DNA of 64,000 nt, from contig OY970265.1 of the NCBI GenBank assembly GCA_963715675.1, positions 4,960,001 to 5,024,000 of the forward strand. Reading direction: 5' to 3'. A model generated the notes under the pieces. That model did no database searches. It was not told where the DNA came from and saw nothing but the letters and a program-made list of their open reading frames with translations. This DNA comes from DASVWZ01 sp963715675. GTDB lineage: Bacteria > Acidobacteriota > Terriglobia > Terriglobales > Acidobacteriaceae. The translations under genes were made by a program, and so were the position numbers. Of the stretch, positions 44,629-53,546 are shown piece after piece. Position 1 is the stretch's first letter, and the number at the start of each line of letters is the position of its first letter.

Positions 44629-46203
44629 ATGCGGAAAAATTGCGCGGAAGATGTTGAGGCGCTCAAGTACCTGGGAAAAGTGCTGGATGTTCATCCCCGG
44701 GAAGCCGGACTGCCGGAGAGATATCAGGCGCAGCTCAAGACGATACGAGCAGACACGGTTCGGGATCTCCTGATCGAGGCTTTTCTGAAGGTGCGGAACA
44801 AGAACCGCAGACTCATAGTGCTCCGGCCGAACCGGGCGCAGGAGGAATATTCCCGGAACTGCACGCAGCGGAACATCGTGCTCAAGGCGCGGCAGTTGGG
44901 GATCACGACCTATGTGGCGGCGCGATTTTTCATTCAGACGATCACCCAGCCTGGAACCGTGAGTCTGCAAGTGGCTCACGATCAGGAATCGGCGGAAGAC
45001 ATATTTCGAATCGTGCATCGCTTTTGGGAGAACCTGCCCGAGGAGATGCAGCAAGGCGCGCTGTGCCCTTCGCGCGCCAACGTTCGCCAGATCGCGTTTC
45101 CCAACCTGGACAGCGAGTACCGGGTGGGTACGGCGGCGGACGAGGACGCGGGCCGCGGGACGACTGTGCACAATCTTCATTGTTCGGAGGTCGCCCGCTG
45201 GCCCTGCGATCCGCAGGAAACGCTAACATCGCTGCGGGCTACAGTGCCGCCCGGGGAGGGGAACATTGTTCTGGAGTCTACCCCGAATGGGGCGGGCGGA
45301 GCGTTTTATGAAGAGTGGCAACAGGCCGCCGGGACCGGTTACACGCAACATTTTTTCCCTTGGTGGTACGACAAGGCATACCGGCTCAATGTCGATCCGC
45401 TGACGTTTGCAGCGCTTACCGATGAAGAGGAGGAACTGGCAGGCCGGGCTGATCTCCAAACGGGACAGATTGCATGGCGCAGGACCATGCAGTCGCAATT
45501 GCGTGGGCTGATGGCGCAAGAATATGCCGAGGATCCGATGGCGTGTTTCCGGGCATCGGGCGAATGCGTATTCGATTTGGATGCGATTGAGCACGCGACG
45601 GAGGGGGCAGGCGAGCCGGTAGAAGTCTGCGACAATCAACGGCTGACGATCTGGTTTCCGCCCCAGGTTGACAAGGAGTACATCGTCGGCGTGGACCCAG
45701 CCGGCGGCGGGTCGGAGGGAGATTTCTCCTGCGCTCAGGTGGTGGAACGCGTGACCGGGTTACAATGCGCTGAGTTGCATGGACATTTTCCGCCGCGCGA
45801 ACTGGCGATCCGGCTGGTGGATCTGGCGGATCGGTATGACCGGGCGCTGCTGGTGGTGGAGCGGAACAATCATGGACATGGGGTCCTGGCGCACTTGCAC
45901 AACCTCGGCTACACAAACGTCTATCGCGAGCGCCAGCAGGAGGGTTGGTTAACATCGTCGGTGACCCGACCCGCCATGATTGAGAACCTGGCGAGCATCC
46001 TGGCGACGGAACCGGGTCTCTTCCAGAGTGCGCGTCTGCTGAATGAATGTCGAACCTTTGTGCGGCAGGCAGATGGCAGTTCGTGTGCGCTGTCGGGATC
46101 CCATGACGATTTGGTCATGGCAATGGCGATTGCTCTGGCAGCCCGGCAAGCTGTGGCAGGGAGGAATCTGCGACACGAACCGGTGGAGGCGGCCAGCAAT
46201 TAA
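44629..46203 (+). CDS. terL: phage terminase large subunit
   Basis: A 524-residue DNA-packaging motor. The ATPase has RNIVLKARQLGITTYVAARF (Walker-A-like, R-Q-x-G-x-T) near residue 85 and TTVHNLHCSEVARWP as the Walker B region. The C-terminal nuclease part has EYIVGVDPAGGGSEGDFSCA, RALLVVERNNHGHGVLAHL and SGSHDDLVMAMAIALAA, placing the acidic metal ligands as in the RNase-H-like nuclease. Length is usual. It follows the deacetylase by 33 bases. No small-terminase gene is recognised before it. Confidence 0.92.
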   Translation: MRKNCAEDVEALKYLGKVLDVHPREAGLPERYQAQLKTIRADTVRDLLIEAFLKVRNKNRRLIVLRPNRAQEEYSRNCTQRNIVLKARQLGITTYVAARFFIQTITQPGTVSLQVAHDQESAEDIFRIVHRFWENLPEEMQQGALCPSRANVRQIAFPNLDSEYRVGTAADEDAGRGTTVHNLHCSEVARWPCDPQETLTSLRATVPPGEGNIVLESTPNGAGGAFYEEWQQAAGTGYTQHFFPWWYDKAYRLNVDPLTFAALTDEEEELAGRADLQTGQIAWRRTMQSQLRGLMAQEYAEDPMACFRASGECVFDLDAIEHATEGAGEPVEVCDNQRLTIWFPPQVDKEYIVGVDPAGGGSEGDFSCAQVVERVTGLQCAELHGHFPPRELAIRLVDLADRYDRALLVVERNNHGHGVLAHLHNLGYTNVYRERQQEGWLTSSVTRPAMIENLASILATEPGLFQSARLLNECRTFVRQADGSSCALSGSHDDLVMAMAIALAARQAVAGRNLRHEPVEAASN

Positions 46204-46224
46204 CAAGCGGGCCGTTCTGGCAGC

Positions 46225-46238
46225 GTGATGGACATCAC
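46225..46238. promoter_or_regulatory. Crp-type palindrome upstream of the HipA-like gene
   Basis: GTGATGGACATCAC, core GTGA-N6-TCAC with Fnr-like GAT-N4-ATC, very similar to the operator at 17008. It lies in the 96-base gap after terL and 62 bases before the HipA-like start. Confidence 0.55.
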
Positions 46239-46299
46239 ATCGCAGGATGTTGAACTGCAATTAGTTTTGCAGAGTGTTGTGAAATGAGGGTAAGCGCGA

Positions 46300-47103
46300 T
46301 TGGCGTTGACGGCGGTGCAGCACGTGCGAAGGATGCGAGGCGGGGCGCAAGGCCATCTGATGCTCTGCTCCGACCGGCACTACTACGTGGTGAAGTTTCG
46401 AAATAATCCGCAGCACATGCGAGTTTTGGCCAACGAGCTGCTCGCCACCCGCCTGGCCCAAAACGCCAGCTTGCCGGTTCCGGTGACGGAAGTGGTGGAA
46501 GTCGGAGAATGGCTAGTAGAGCATACCCCGGAACTCAGCATTCAGTTGGCGGGCAGTACGGTTCCCTGCCAGCCGGGGCTGCAATTGGGTTCGCGATATG
46601 TGGTCAGCCCGCTCGAAGGCCAGGTGTTTGATTACCTGCCGGTCGAGATGCTGGAGCGGGTTCGCAACCTGGAGACGTTTGCGGGAATCCTGGCGATTGA
46701 CAAGTGGACGGGAAACGCCAATGGGCGGCAAGCGACGTTCTGGCGAAAGATGCGGGAACGAAAATACACAGCCACGTTCATCGACCAGGGATATTGCTTC
46801 AATGCCGGGGAGTGGACGTTTCCAGACACGCCGCTACGGGGTGTGTACGCGCGCAACGAGGTATATGCTGGAATCCGAGGCTGGGAGTCGTTTGAGCCGT
46901 GGCTGTCGCAGGTGGAGAGCATGAACGAAGAGTTCGTGTGGGGAGCTGCGGGAGAGATTCCCCCGGAGTGGTACGGGAGCGATTGGGCTGCTTTGGAAAA
47001 TCTGGTACGGGCTTTGTTGGAACGGAGAAGAGTGGTTCGGAAGCTGATTACGGCGTTCCGGCTGTCACCGAGAAGTCCTTTTCCCAACTGGGTGGAGCAT
47101 TAG
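46300..47103 (+). CDS. HipA-like kinase protein (moron)
   Basis: A 267-residue protein of the HipA-like kinase group that is commonly encoded beside DUF3037 proteins. It starts with a TTG preceded by GAGGGTAA. HYYVVKFRNNPQHMRVLANE corresponds to the ATP-binding lysine strand. GILAIDKWTGNANGRQATFW is the catalytic D-x-W-x-x-N-x-x-R loop, and TATFIDQGYCFN the metal-binding D. No MqsA/HipB-like antitoxin lies next to it. Sitting between terminase and portal, it interrupts the morphogenesis order, as morons do. Substrate and role unknown; a defence or persistence function is conceivable. Confidence 0.8.
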   Translation: MALTAVQHVRRMRGGAQGHLMLCSDRHYYVVKFRNNPQHMRVLANELLATRLAQNASLPVPVTEVVEVGEWLVEHTPELSIQLAGSTVPCQPGLQLGSRYVVSPLEGQVFDYLPVEMLERVRNLETFAGILAIDKWTGNANGRQATFWRKMRERKYTATFIDQGYCFNAGEWTFPDTPLRGVYARNEVYAGIRGWESFEPWLSQVESMNEEFVWGAAGEIPPEWYGSDWAALENLVRALLERRRVVRKLITAFRLSPRSPFPNWVEH

Positions 47104-47144
47104 TTGAACGAGCGCCCGGCATGACTGCCGAGCTCTGAACGCGA

Positions 47145-47972
47145 ATGGCGGCGAGGCGACAACTCGAGTTCTTCATCCTGCGTTACGTGCCCAGCGTAGT
47201 GAGGGGCGAGTTCGTCAACTTTGGGGTGGTGATGTTCGAGCCCGGGTCTGGCGGGTCCGGCTTTGCGGATGCCCGGTTCGCTCGCAACTGGGAACGGGTG
47301 CGGCTAGCAGATCCGCAAGCGGACATCGAGGTCCTTGAGGCTTTTGAAAACGACGTTCGCAGGCAGCTGGGGAAAGTTCGGGACCGGGAAGCATTGATAC
47401 GCACCCTGGAGAGTTCATTTTCGAATCTCATCCAACTTTCGCGCCGGGAAGCGTGTGTGTGCGAACAGCCTGAACTCCAGATCGAGGAGCTGGCAAGGAT
47501 GTACCTGGAGGCACCGAGGCCTGTCCGAGCGCGCGAACGCACGGAACGGGAGCGCATTGTGGGGCGGATGAATGAGGCATATGAACGCGCCGGGGTTTTG
47601 AAGCTGATGATGAAGCACGTGCCGGTGTCGGCGTACACCAAGACGGGTGATCCGTTCAAGTTTGACTTTGGGTATCGAGCGGGGAACCGTCTCAAGTTCT
47701 TTCATGCGGTGCCGTTGAAAACCACGGTGGATCAGGCTTTGTTGCTGTCGTCGCGATATCCGCTGATTGCGGCGGGAGTGCGGCGGATTGCTGAAGCCGA
47801 ACCGTTCCTAACAGCCGTCGTTGACGAAGGACTGGATCGCAGCCCTGAGCCGATTCAGTTTGCGTTGTCGGCGTTTGAAGAGCAGAGCATTCGCGTGGCC
47901 ACGACCGCGGAGATGCCGGCGATTGCGGACGTGGTGAGGGGCGAGTTGCAAGTCGGGCAGGATGGAAACTAG
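47145..47972 (+). CDS. DUF3037 family protein
   Basis: A 275-residue protein. The opening FFILRYVPSVVRGEFVNFGV is the hallmark of DUF3037, followed by FARNWERVRLADPQADIEVL. The family has no known biochemical role but is regularly paired with HipA-like kinases, as here (41 bases downstream). Likely functional partner of the kinase, by association only. Confidence 0.82.
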   Translation: MAARRQLEFFILRYVPSVVRGEFVNFGVVMFEPGSGGSGFADARFARNWERVRLADPQADIEVLEAFENDVRRQLGKVRDREALIRTLESSFSNLIQLSRREACVCEQPELQIEELARMYLEAPRPVRARERTERERIVGRMNEAYERAGVLKLMMKHVPVSAYTKTGDPFKFDFGYRAGNRLKFFHAVPLKTTVDQALLLSSRYPLIAAGVRRIAEAEPFLTAVVDEGLDRSPEPIQFALSAFEEQSIRVATTAEMPAIADVVRGELQVGQDGN

Positions 47973-48050
47973 GGCAAACCAGCAGTCGCTGTAATCGCAG
48001 GCCGCTGGGCTTCGTCACGCTAGGCAGCCGAGGGTGCCACAAACTCTTGG

Positions 48051-48076
48051 GGCGGCTGAAGCCGCGCCTTGTCAAA
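48051..48076. repeat. REP-like palindrome before the portal gene
   Basis: GGCGGCTGAAGCCGCGCC with flanking TTGTCAAA: the GGC-TGAA-GCC family. It lies in the gap between the DUF3037 and portal genes. Confidence 0.6.
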
Positions 48077-48147
48077 TCGTTCGCGGGCGTGGCGTGCGCG
48101 CCCCACAGACGCACGAGCGAGGACGCTCGCGGCAACATAGAAAACTC

Positions 48148-49362
48148 ATGAACATTCCAGAGAAGTTACGCGGCGCAATGCGCCGGATCACGGGAGTGTC
48201 TTTGGCGGGGGAGAAGGCCAGGGGCAAGCGACGGACAGTGTCACTACCGTCCATTCTTACGGCGTATGGGCCGCGAGCCGACAGTATGCCGAAACCCACG
48301 CCGGTGAACCTGCGGCGATTTTCGGAGACGCCGGTGGCGCGGAAGGCGATCAACTCGATCAAGGACCGGATCGCGGGAATGCGCTGGCGGGTGCAGACCA
48401 AACCGGGGCGCGCTTCGGAAGACGTGGCTGGAGCGGAGGCGCGCATACAGATTCTGACGGCGAACTTCGAGGCGCCGAACCCGGACGATTCGTTCCGCTC
48501 GCTGGCGGAGCAGGTGCTGGAGGACGTGATCGTTGGCGGCTTTGGCGCAATGGAAGTGGAAGCTACCGGGGATGCGCAGTTGCCGCTGGCGTTGTGGCCG
48601 GTGGATGGTGCGACGCTTCGCATGAAGACGGATTGGGACGGATCGCCTGGGTCGGTGCGCTATGTGCAGGTCACGGGCAAGTTGGGGCCGGAAGGAACGA
48701 TCGAGCTGAATGATGACGAGATCATTTACCTGCGGCTCAATCCGCGGACATTCACTCCGTTCGGGCTGGGCCGGCTCGAGGTTGCTTTTGAGGCCGTAAA
48801 CGCATTTCTGGGCGCGCACCGCTACGCGAGCAAGCTGGCCTCGAATTCAGTGGTGGAGTACGCTCTGTGGCTGCAGAACGTTACGCCGGAGCATCACGAG
48901 CGGCTGATTCGATGGTGGCAGGATGAGATCGAGGGCACGGGCCGCGTGCCGATTCTTTCAGTCGAGAACAAGCCGGAAGTACTGCGGTTTGGAGGCGGGA
49001 CGGATGCCGACCTGCGACTGCAGTGGCAGGAATGTTTGCTGCGGGTGATTGCGGATGCGTTTGACTTGCCTCCGCAGTACTTGGGCGTGGAGCGGGATGT
49101 GAACCGGTCGACGGCAGCGGAGATGGCGGATCAGGCGTTTCAGCAGGCGATCGTACCTACGGCACGACTATTTGCGGAATATCTGACGCGAGATGCGATC
49201 GCCAAGAAGCTGGGATGGAATGATCTGGAGTTTGTCTACACGGACGTCGATTCGAGTGGAGACGAAATGGAAGAGGCGCAGATCCAGGCGATCCTGCTGC
49301 AGAACGGCGTGCTGACGGTGAATGAAGTGAGAAGGATGCGGGGGTTGCCGCCGATCGAGTGA
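48148..49362 (+). CDS. phage portal protein
   Basis: A 404-residue protein matching HK97-like portal proteins, the dodecameric ring through which DNA enters the capsid. NLRRFSETPVARKAINSIKD and IYLRLNPRTFTPFGLGRLEV are typical, as is the C-terminal DLPPQYLGVERDVNRSTAAE followed by long helices. ATG 48148 is chosen because the frame before it (from 48034) runs through a REP palindrome. No good ribosome site is visible, only AGAAAA. Confidence 0.87.
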   Translation: MNIPEKLRGAMRRITGVSLAGEKARGKRRTVSLPSILTAYGPRADSMPKPTPVNLRRFSETPVARKAINSIKDRIAGMRWRVQTKPGRASEDVAGAEARIQILTANFEAPNPDDSFRSLAEQVLEDVIVGGFGAMEVEATGDAQLPLALWPVDGATLRMKTDWDGSPGSVRYVQVTGKLGPEGTIELNDDEIIYLRLNPRTFTPFGLGRLEVAFEAVNAFLGAHRYASKLASNSVVEYALWLQNVTPEHHERLIRWWQDEIEGTGRVPILSVENKPEVLRFGGGTDADLRLQWQECLLRVIADAFDLPPQYLGVERDVNRSTAAEMADQAFQQAIVPTARLFAEYLTRDAIAKKLGWNDLEFVYTDVDSSGDEMEEAQIQAILLQNGVLTVNEVRRMRGLPPIE

Positions 49363-49481
49363 ATCTTCTTTCTATTGATACGGGCGTACGCAGAAAAGCA
49401 GGTCCCTCCACTTCGTTCGGCGTTTGCCTCGCTCCGGTCGGGATGACGGTGAAGTTCCCTCAGAAAACAGAGAGTACATAA

Positions 49482-50027
49482 ATGCAAATTGAACTTGAAT
49501 CGATGGCGATTGAGATGCCCGCTGTGGCGGGGCATCCGAACCGGGAACCGTTTCGTGGAGTGTTGACATTGGTGGATGTGCCGTCGGACCGATCGCCGGC
49601 GGGGGCGCGCGGACATCGGGTGGTATTGACGCGAGCCGCAGCCGAGGCGGCGCTGGCCTCCCTGCTGGGAATGGCGCTCGATTATTCGCCGACGCTCGAT
49701 CGGCACGACACGCGGCGGAAGGTCGGCGTAATCACGCGGGCGGAAATCACTGGGAAGAAGCTGGAACTGGGCGGATACTTGTTCGCCAAGGATTTCCCCG
49801 AAGTAGTGCAGAAGATTGCCGAAAGCAGAACGTTGCGCAGGCGGGATGGGGCGCAGCTTCCACACTTCCATGCGACCGAGCTGGGCATGTCGTATGAAAT
49901 TGCGGACGCTCGGGTTGCGGACGTGCGAGCAAAGGTTTGGACTTTGACGCACGTGACGTTTACAGGCGCCGCGATTTTGCGAAGAGACAAGGCAGCCTAT
50001 CGGGAGACGTGGATTGGGCTGGAATAG
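49482..50027 (+). CDS. probable prohead maturation protease
   Basis: A 181-residue protein placed between portal and scaffold, where phages keep the head protease. GRYLTRAAAEAALASL-type opening aside, it has LDRHDTRRKVGVITRAEITG with the histidine of S78-like proteases, a central GMSYEIADA with a candidate nucleophile serine, and a family-like ending VWTLTHVTFTGAAILRRDKA. Assignment rests on position and this ending. The catalytic triad is not proven. Confidence 0.6.
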   Translation: MQIELESMAIEMPAVAGHPNREPFRGVLTLVDVPSDRSPAGARGHRVVLTRAAAEAALASLLGMALDYSPTLDRHDTRRKVGVITRAEITGKKLELGGYLFAKDFPEVVQKIAESRTLRRRDGAQLPHFHATELGMSYEIADARVADVRAKVWTLTHVTFTGAAILRRDKAAYRETWIGLE

Positions 50028-50073
50028 GAACCGGGGTTCCAGTTGTTGGGGAAGGTAGGCAATACGAAATGAT

Positions 50074-50096
50074 CGCGGGCGAGGCGCCCGCGCCAC
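50074..50096. repeat. REP-like palindrome in the structural operon
   Basis: GCGGGCGAGGCGCCCGCGCC, ending 18 bases before the scaffold ATG. Confidence 0.65.
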
Positions 50097-50114
50097 AAAA
50101 GAACAGGAGACGAT

Positions 50115-50543
50115 ATGAATGAGGAAATGACGCAACAACTGATGGCGACCGCAGATCGACTGGCGAGCGCCGTTGAAACTCTGGACCGGGTCCTGGAGAA
50201 ATTGGACTCGCAACAGACGGCGCTGAATGCAAAGGTAGATCGCATTGTGGCGGCCGTCGAAGAACGCAGTGGCGATGAATATGAGCCGTCCACGGGGCGC
50301 GCCCAGAAACTGGAAACGCGAGTCGCGGAACTGGAAAAGGCGAACAGCGAATTGAAAGCTCAGGCGGCACGGCTGACGCGGAAAACGCTGTCTCCGTTGG
50401 TAACGGCCTTGCTGGCGAAGAGCGCCGGGGAATCGAACGAGCGGCTGGAGCCCGCGGCGCTGGACAAGACTCTGCAATCGCTGAGTGTCGAGCAACGGAT
50501 TGCAGTAAAGGCGGAGATGGCGCGGGCGGGGATGATCGAGTAG
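50115..50543 (+). CDS. probable scaffold protein (coiled coil)
   Basis: A 142-residue, mainly helical protein. Heptad-like stretches run from DRLASAVETLDRVLEKLDSQ through LETRVAELEKANSELKAQAA. It sits directly before the major capsid gene, the usual scaffold position. AGGAGA precedes the ATG. No enzymatic motif. Identity by position and composition only. Confidence 0.6.
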   Translation: MNEEMTQQLMATADRLASAVETLDRVLEKLDSQQTALNAKVDRIVAAVEERSGDEYEPSTGRAQKLETRVAELEKANSELKAQAARLTRKTLSPLVTALLAKSAGESNERLEPAALDKTLQSLSVEQRIAVKAEMARAGMIE

Positions 50544-50630
50544 AGAGCTGTCAGCTCTTGGCTATCAGCTTTCAGCCTGGAGCTTCGCTCCCCTGGACGG
50601 ACGAGGCGTCCGTTTCTACGTAAAGACTAC

Positions 50631-50653
50631 GCGGGCGAGGGCGCCCGCGCCAC
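50631..50653. repeat. REP-like palindrome before the capsid gene
   Basis: GGGCGAGGGCGCCCGCGCC, identical core to 25838 in host DNA. Confidence 0.65.
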
Positions 50654-50668
50654 ATGAATATTTGGATG

Positions 50669-50697
50669 GGCACGATTTTGGTCGTGCCTTTTGTTTT
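50669..50697 (+). terminator. intrinsic terminator ahead of the major capsid gene
   Basis: GGCACGA-TTTTGG-TCGTGCC followed by TTTTGTTTT. It separates the scaffold gene from the capsid ATG at 50735, 38 bases on. Confidence 0.8.
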
Positions 50698-50734
50698 GTC
50701 ATCAGAATTTCAAATCTTTTTCTCAGGAGAGAAC

Positions 50735-51706
50735 ATGAACGCACGTTTTGTCGATCTGAATGCGACGGCGGACTATCTGGGGCCGGGCGCAATTGAGATT
50801 GATCGGTATCAGACAGAAATTTTCGACATCTGCCGGCGCCGGGGAGTCTTCGGGCAAAGAGTGAAGCAAGTACCGGCTACCGGCCACCCGTCGCGGTTCT
50901 TCGAGGAGACGGCGATCAATTCGCCGGGCGCAAGCCAGGCGTTCGTGGATCCGCGGAACATCCAGGCCACCGTCGGAGCGCCGACTCGCGTCGAGCGATG
51001 CGTTCCCCTCAAGGCGCTGGTCTCGCAGATCAACTACAACCTGTTCGATCTGGAAGTGGGCGCGCAGCAGAGCCAGTTCGCGTACTTGCAAGCCAAGGAC
51101 CTGGGGGATTCGATCGACGGACTGCTGCGCACGCACGACGTTGCGTTGTGGAACGGCAACGATACGTCGCTGAGTGCACCGACGACGTTGCAATATTTTG
51201 GCGCCATCGGACAGATCGAGGCGGGAGGGAACACGACCACGATTCCGGTGGGCGCCAGCATCGTGGATGGAATCAAGGGAGTCATCGCAGAGATGGTGTC
51301 GAGTTCCTTATACGAGGTTCGCCCGACCGCCATTTACGCCAACCCCGTGCTGCTGGACCTAATCGACCGCGAGATGAAAGCGGAGTTCAACGTGGTTCTG
51401 TCGACGGCAGAGATCACGGGCGGTTTGACAGTTAAGACCCTGAGCACACAGGCGGGCGAGTTGCCGCTGATTCCGGAATGGTCGCTGCCTTACACGGGCA
51501 CTCCGGGTACCGGGAATGCGGTGCTGCCCTGCTACATCGTGACCGAAGACCTGATCGAGTATCACTGGCTGTCAGATGCGAATCCGCGGGTTTTCCAGTT
51601 GGGAATGGTGGGGAGCCTGGCGGCGCAGATGGTGGTCGTGAAGTTCGGGGCGGTGGTGGTGAAGGGCGCTGCCTACGCGCATTACGAAGTGAAGGTCGAC
51701 CGGTAG
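50735..51706 (+). CDS. major capsid protein
   Basis: A 323-residue protein with the length and layout of HK97-fold capsid proteins of the SU10/major-capsid type. The opening DLNATADYLGPGAIEIDRYQ is followed by LFDLEVGAQQSQFAYLQAKD (spine-helix region), and SLYEVRPTAIYANPVLLDLI lies in the A-domain. It ends AAYAHYEVKVDR. AGGAGA five bases before ATG 50735 fixes the start. An upstream in-frame start at 50654 would run through the terminator and is rejected. Confidence 0.82.
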   Translation: MNARFVDLNATADYLGPGAIEIDRYQTEIFDICRRRGVFGQRVKQVPATGHPSRFFEETAINSPGASQAFVDPRNIQATVGAPTRVERCVPLKALVSQINYNLFDLEVGAQQSQFAYLQAKDLGDSIDGLLRTHDVALWNGNDTSLSAPTTLQYFGAIGQIEAGGNTTTIPVGASIVDGIKGVIAEMVSSSLYEVRPTAIYANPVLLDLIDREMKAEFNVVLSTAEITGGLTVKTLSTQAGELPLIPEWSLPYTGTPGTGNAVLPCYIVTEDLIEYHWLSDANPRVFQLGMVGSLAAQMVVVKFGAVVVKGAAYAHYEVKVDR

Positions 51707-51841
51707 GAACGGCGGGTCGTTGGTCGTTGGCTGCTCGTCGTCGGTCGTTCGTCCTGCGCCGTACGTCGTTCGCCAACGGCCGACGGCTGAGGTCCGACGA
51801 CGGGCCCCGCCAACAATGTCGAAATGAATTGAGAACTTCTT

Positions 51842-52468
51842 ATGAATTACTTGGCACCAACAGAATACGAGGCGTACGGGCTGGAGGCGACGACGCCGGC
51901 GGCGGCGGTGGCGGCGGCTTCGAGCTTGATCGACGCGCATTGCCGGCGGAACACGCTGGCCGTGGCGCAATACGAGGAGCGGATTCGAATCGCTCCGGAC
52001 CGCAATACGGTGCGGCTGACTTATTTGCCGCTGGCAGCGGTGCTGCCGGCCACGACTCCGATCGTGTCGGCGCAGGGCCGTTATTGCATTCCGCGGCGGG
52101 GGGAGTGGCCATTCGATGTTTTGCGGCTCGACGTCGCTCTCATGTTTGGATTGCCCGGAGTTTGGACCGCGATTAGCCCGGCCACCATCGACTTTTCCCC
52201 GGAAACGGGTGAATTGACGTTGCCACTGAATGTGGTCGGGTTGTGGTTCAGCGAGGTGGACGTAGTGTACACGGCGGGGTTCAGCACATTTCCCGATCCG
52301 GTGAAATTTGCGGTAGGGCAGATCGTGCGGAACATGCAGGCGACGCCGGCGCTCAACGTGAAGACCGGACACCTGGACCGGATGCACCTGCAGTATTTTG
52401 CCGACACTCTGATCGATCAGACGGTGAGCTCCATGCTGGCGCCCTGGGTGGCGCAGAAAGTGGGTTGA
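51842..52468 (+). CDS. head-tail connector (gp6-like)
   Basis: A 208-residue protein beginning MNYLAPTEYEAYGL, then AAAVAAASSLIDAHCRR, the usual start of phage adaptor proteins. The C-terminal FAVGQIVRNMQATPALNVKT is helical. Located between the capsid and further connector genes. The 135 bases before it are rich in short GTCGTT repeats. Confidence 0.7.
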   Translation: MNYLAPTEYEAYGLEATTPAAAVAAASSLIDAHCRRNTLAVAQYEERIRIAPDRNTVRLTYLPLAAVLPATTPIVSAQGRYCIPRRGEWPFDVLRLDVALMFGLPGVWTAISPATIDFSPETGELTLPLNVVGLWFSEVDVVYTAGFSTFPDPVKFAVGQIVRNMQATPALNVKTGHLDRMHLQYFADTLIDQTVSSMLAPWVAQKVG

Positions 52469-52471
52469 GGC

Positions 52472-52891
52472 ATGACGGACGGAATCAGCGTGGGGTTCAA
52501 CGGGGCAGCTCTGGTGCGGGCGGCGGATGCGATGCTGCGCGCGCTCGGCAGTGACGAAGTGATCCTGGTATTTCCGCTGGTTGGGATGCCGAACGACCCC
52601 AGCGCGCAGCTGGGATTGGTTGATCCGGGGGTGCAGCAAGTACCGTTTTCACCGGTGGTGGTGAGAAGCTTGACCACCTCGGGCACGGGCCCGCGGCGAC
52701 GGCTGGAGGTTCTGATTTCCAGCAGCGCAGTGGCGGCGGAACTGGCTCCTCTCAATGCGGCGTCGGCGGAGGCGTTGTTTGATGGTGCGCTAGGGCTGAT
52801 GTACGACAACGACCTGTTCCACATCGAATCTCTCACGCCGGAATATTTCGGCGGGATCGCATATTTGTATCGATTGGTAGCGGTGGAATAG
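52472..52891 (+). CDS. phage head-completion or neck protein
   Basis: A 139-residue protein three bases after the connector gene. The sequence is beta-rich (EVILVFPLVGMPNDPSAQLG, RRLEVLISSSAVAAELAPL). No family recognised. The place in the gene order suggests a head-tail stopper. Confidence 0.6.
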   Translation: MTDGISVGFNGAALVRAADAMLRALGSDEVILVFPLVGMPNDPSAQLGLVDPGVQQVPFSPVVVRSLTTSGTGPRRRLEVLISSSAVAAELAPLNAASAEALFDGALGLMYDNDLFHIESLTPEYFGGIAYLYRLVAVE

Positions 52892-52973
52892 GGCAGTTTC
52901 GCCGTTCGTCGTTTGCGCTCGCTAGACAGCTGGCCATTTAAATCCGAAATCATTGCGGAGCTTCGCTTCGCCT

Positions 52974-52996
52974 GGGCGGGTCAGGACACCCGCGCC
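52974..52996. repeat. REP-like palindrome, imperfect
   Basis: GGGCGGGTCAGGACACCCGCGCC class of element (key halves GGGCGGGT and ACCCGCGCC), 17 bases before the next gene. Confidence 0.5.
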
Positions 52997-53012
52997 TACT
53001 TGTGTTTCTCTT

Positions 53013-53546
53013 ATGCAATACACCAAAGACAGTTTCTACATGACGCTGCTGGAGCGGCTGGTGGCGCTGAATCCGAATCAGACCGTGATCCTGAACGGGA
53101 CCAGACGTCCAGCCATTATTGTTGCGGAGAATGAACTCGTCATCCCAGTGGAGCCTTTGCCGGATGCGTTCTATCTGGAGTGGGGAGCCGTGCAAGCGGT
53201 GCCGAGGCAAACCGGCAGCCGATGCCTGATGTCCGTGGATTGCATCATTTCCTACCACACCTTTGGAACGGTGGAGAGCGGCGTGGATCGAGGCCGTACT
53301 TTGGCCGGCCTGGATATGGAGTTGTTAAGTATGTGCCAGCCGGCGTCGGCCGCAAAACGCGACTACAGCCAAGCACCGAGTGCGGATTTGGGGACGGACA
53401 TTTTCTGGAGTGAGCCGTTCTTCGGCAAAGTGGTGGGCAGTGAAGCACCGAAGACTGAAGGTTTGCCGCGAGGAAGCCAAGGAGTCCGGCTGGAACGAAG
53501 CGCGAGCCTAAAGGTGTTCTTCTATCCGGAGGCCAATTTGCCATGA
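53013..53546 (+). CDS. phage tail-terminator-like or neck protein
   Basis: A 177-residue protein from ATG 53013. The stretch DSFYMTLLERLVALNPNQTV and later DCIISYHTFGTVESGVDRGR are reminiscent of tail-completion proteins. The gene position, just before the tail tube and coupled to it by a four-base overlap (ATGA), supports this. No firm family match. Confidence 0.55.
   Translation: MQYTKDSFYMTLLERLVALNPNQTVILNGTRRPAIIVAENELVIPVEPLPDAFYLEWGAVQAVPRQTGSRCLMSVDCIISYHTFGTVESGVDRGRTLAGLDMELLSMCQPASAAKRDYSQAPSADLGTDIFWSEPFFGKVVGSEAPKTEGLPRGSQGVRLERSASLKVFFYPEANLP

Noticed and set aside
50654..50734. Upstream start for the capsid gene
   Set aside because: It would translate the terminator hairpin and lacks a ribosome site. 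ATG 50735 has AGGAGA at the right distance.
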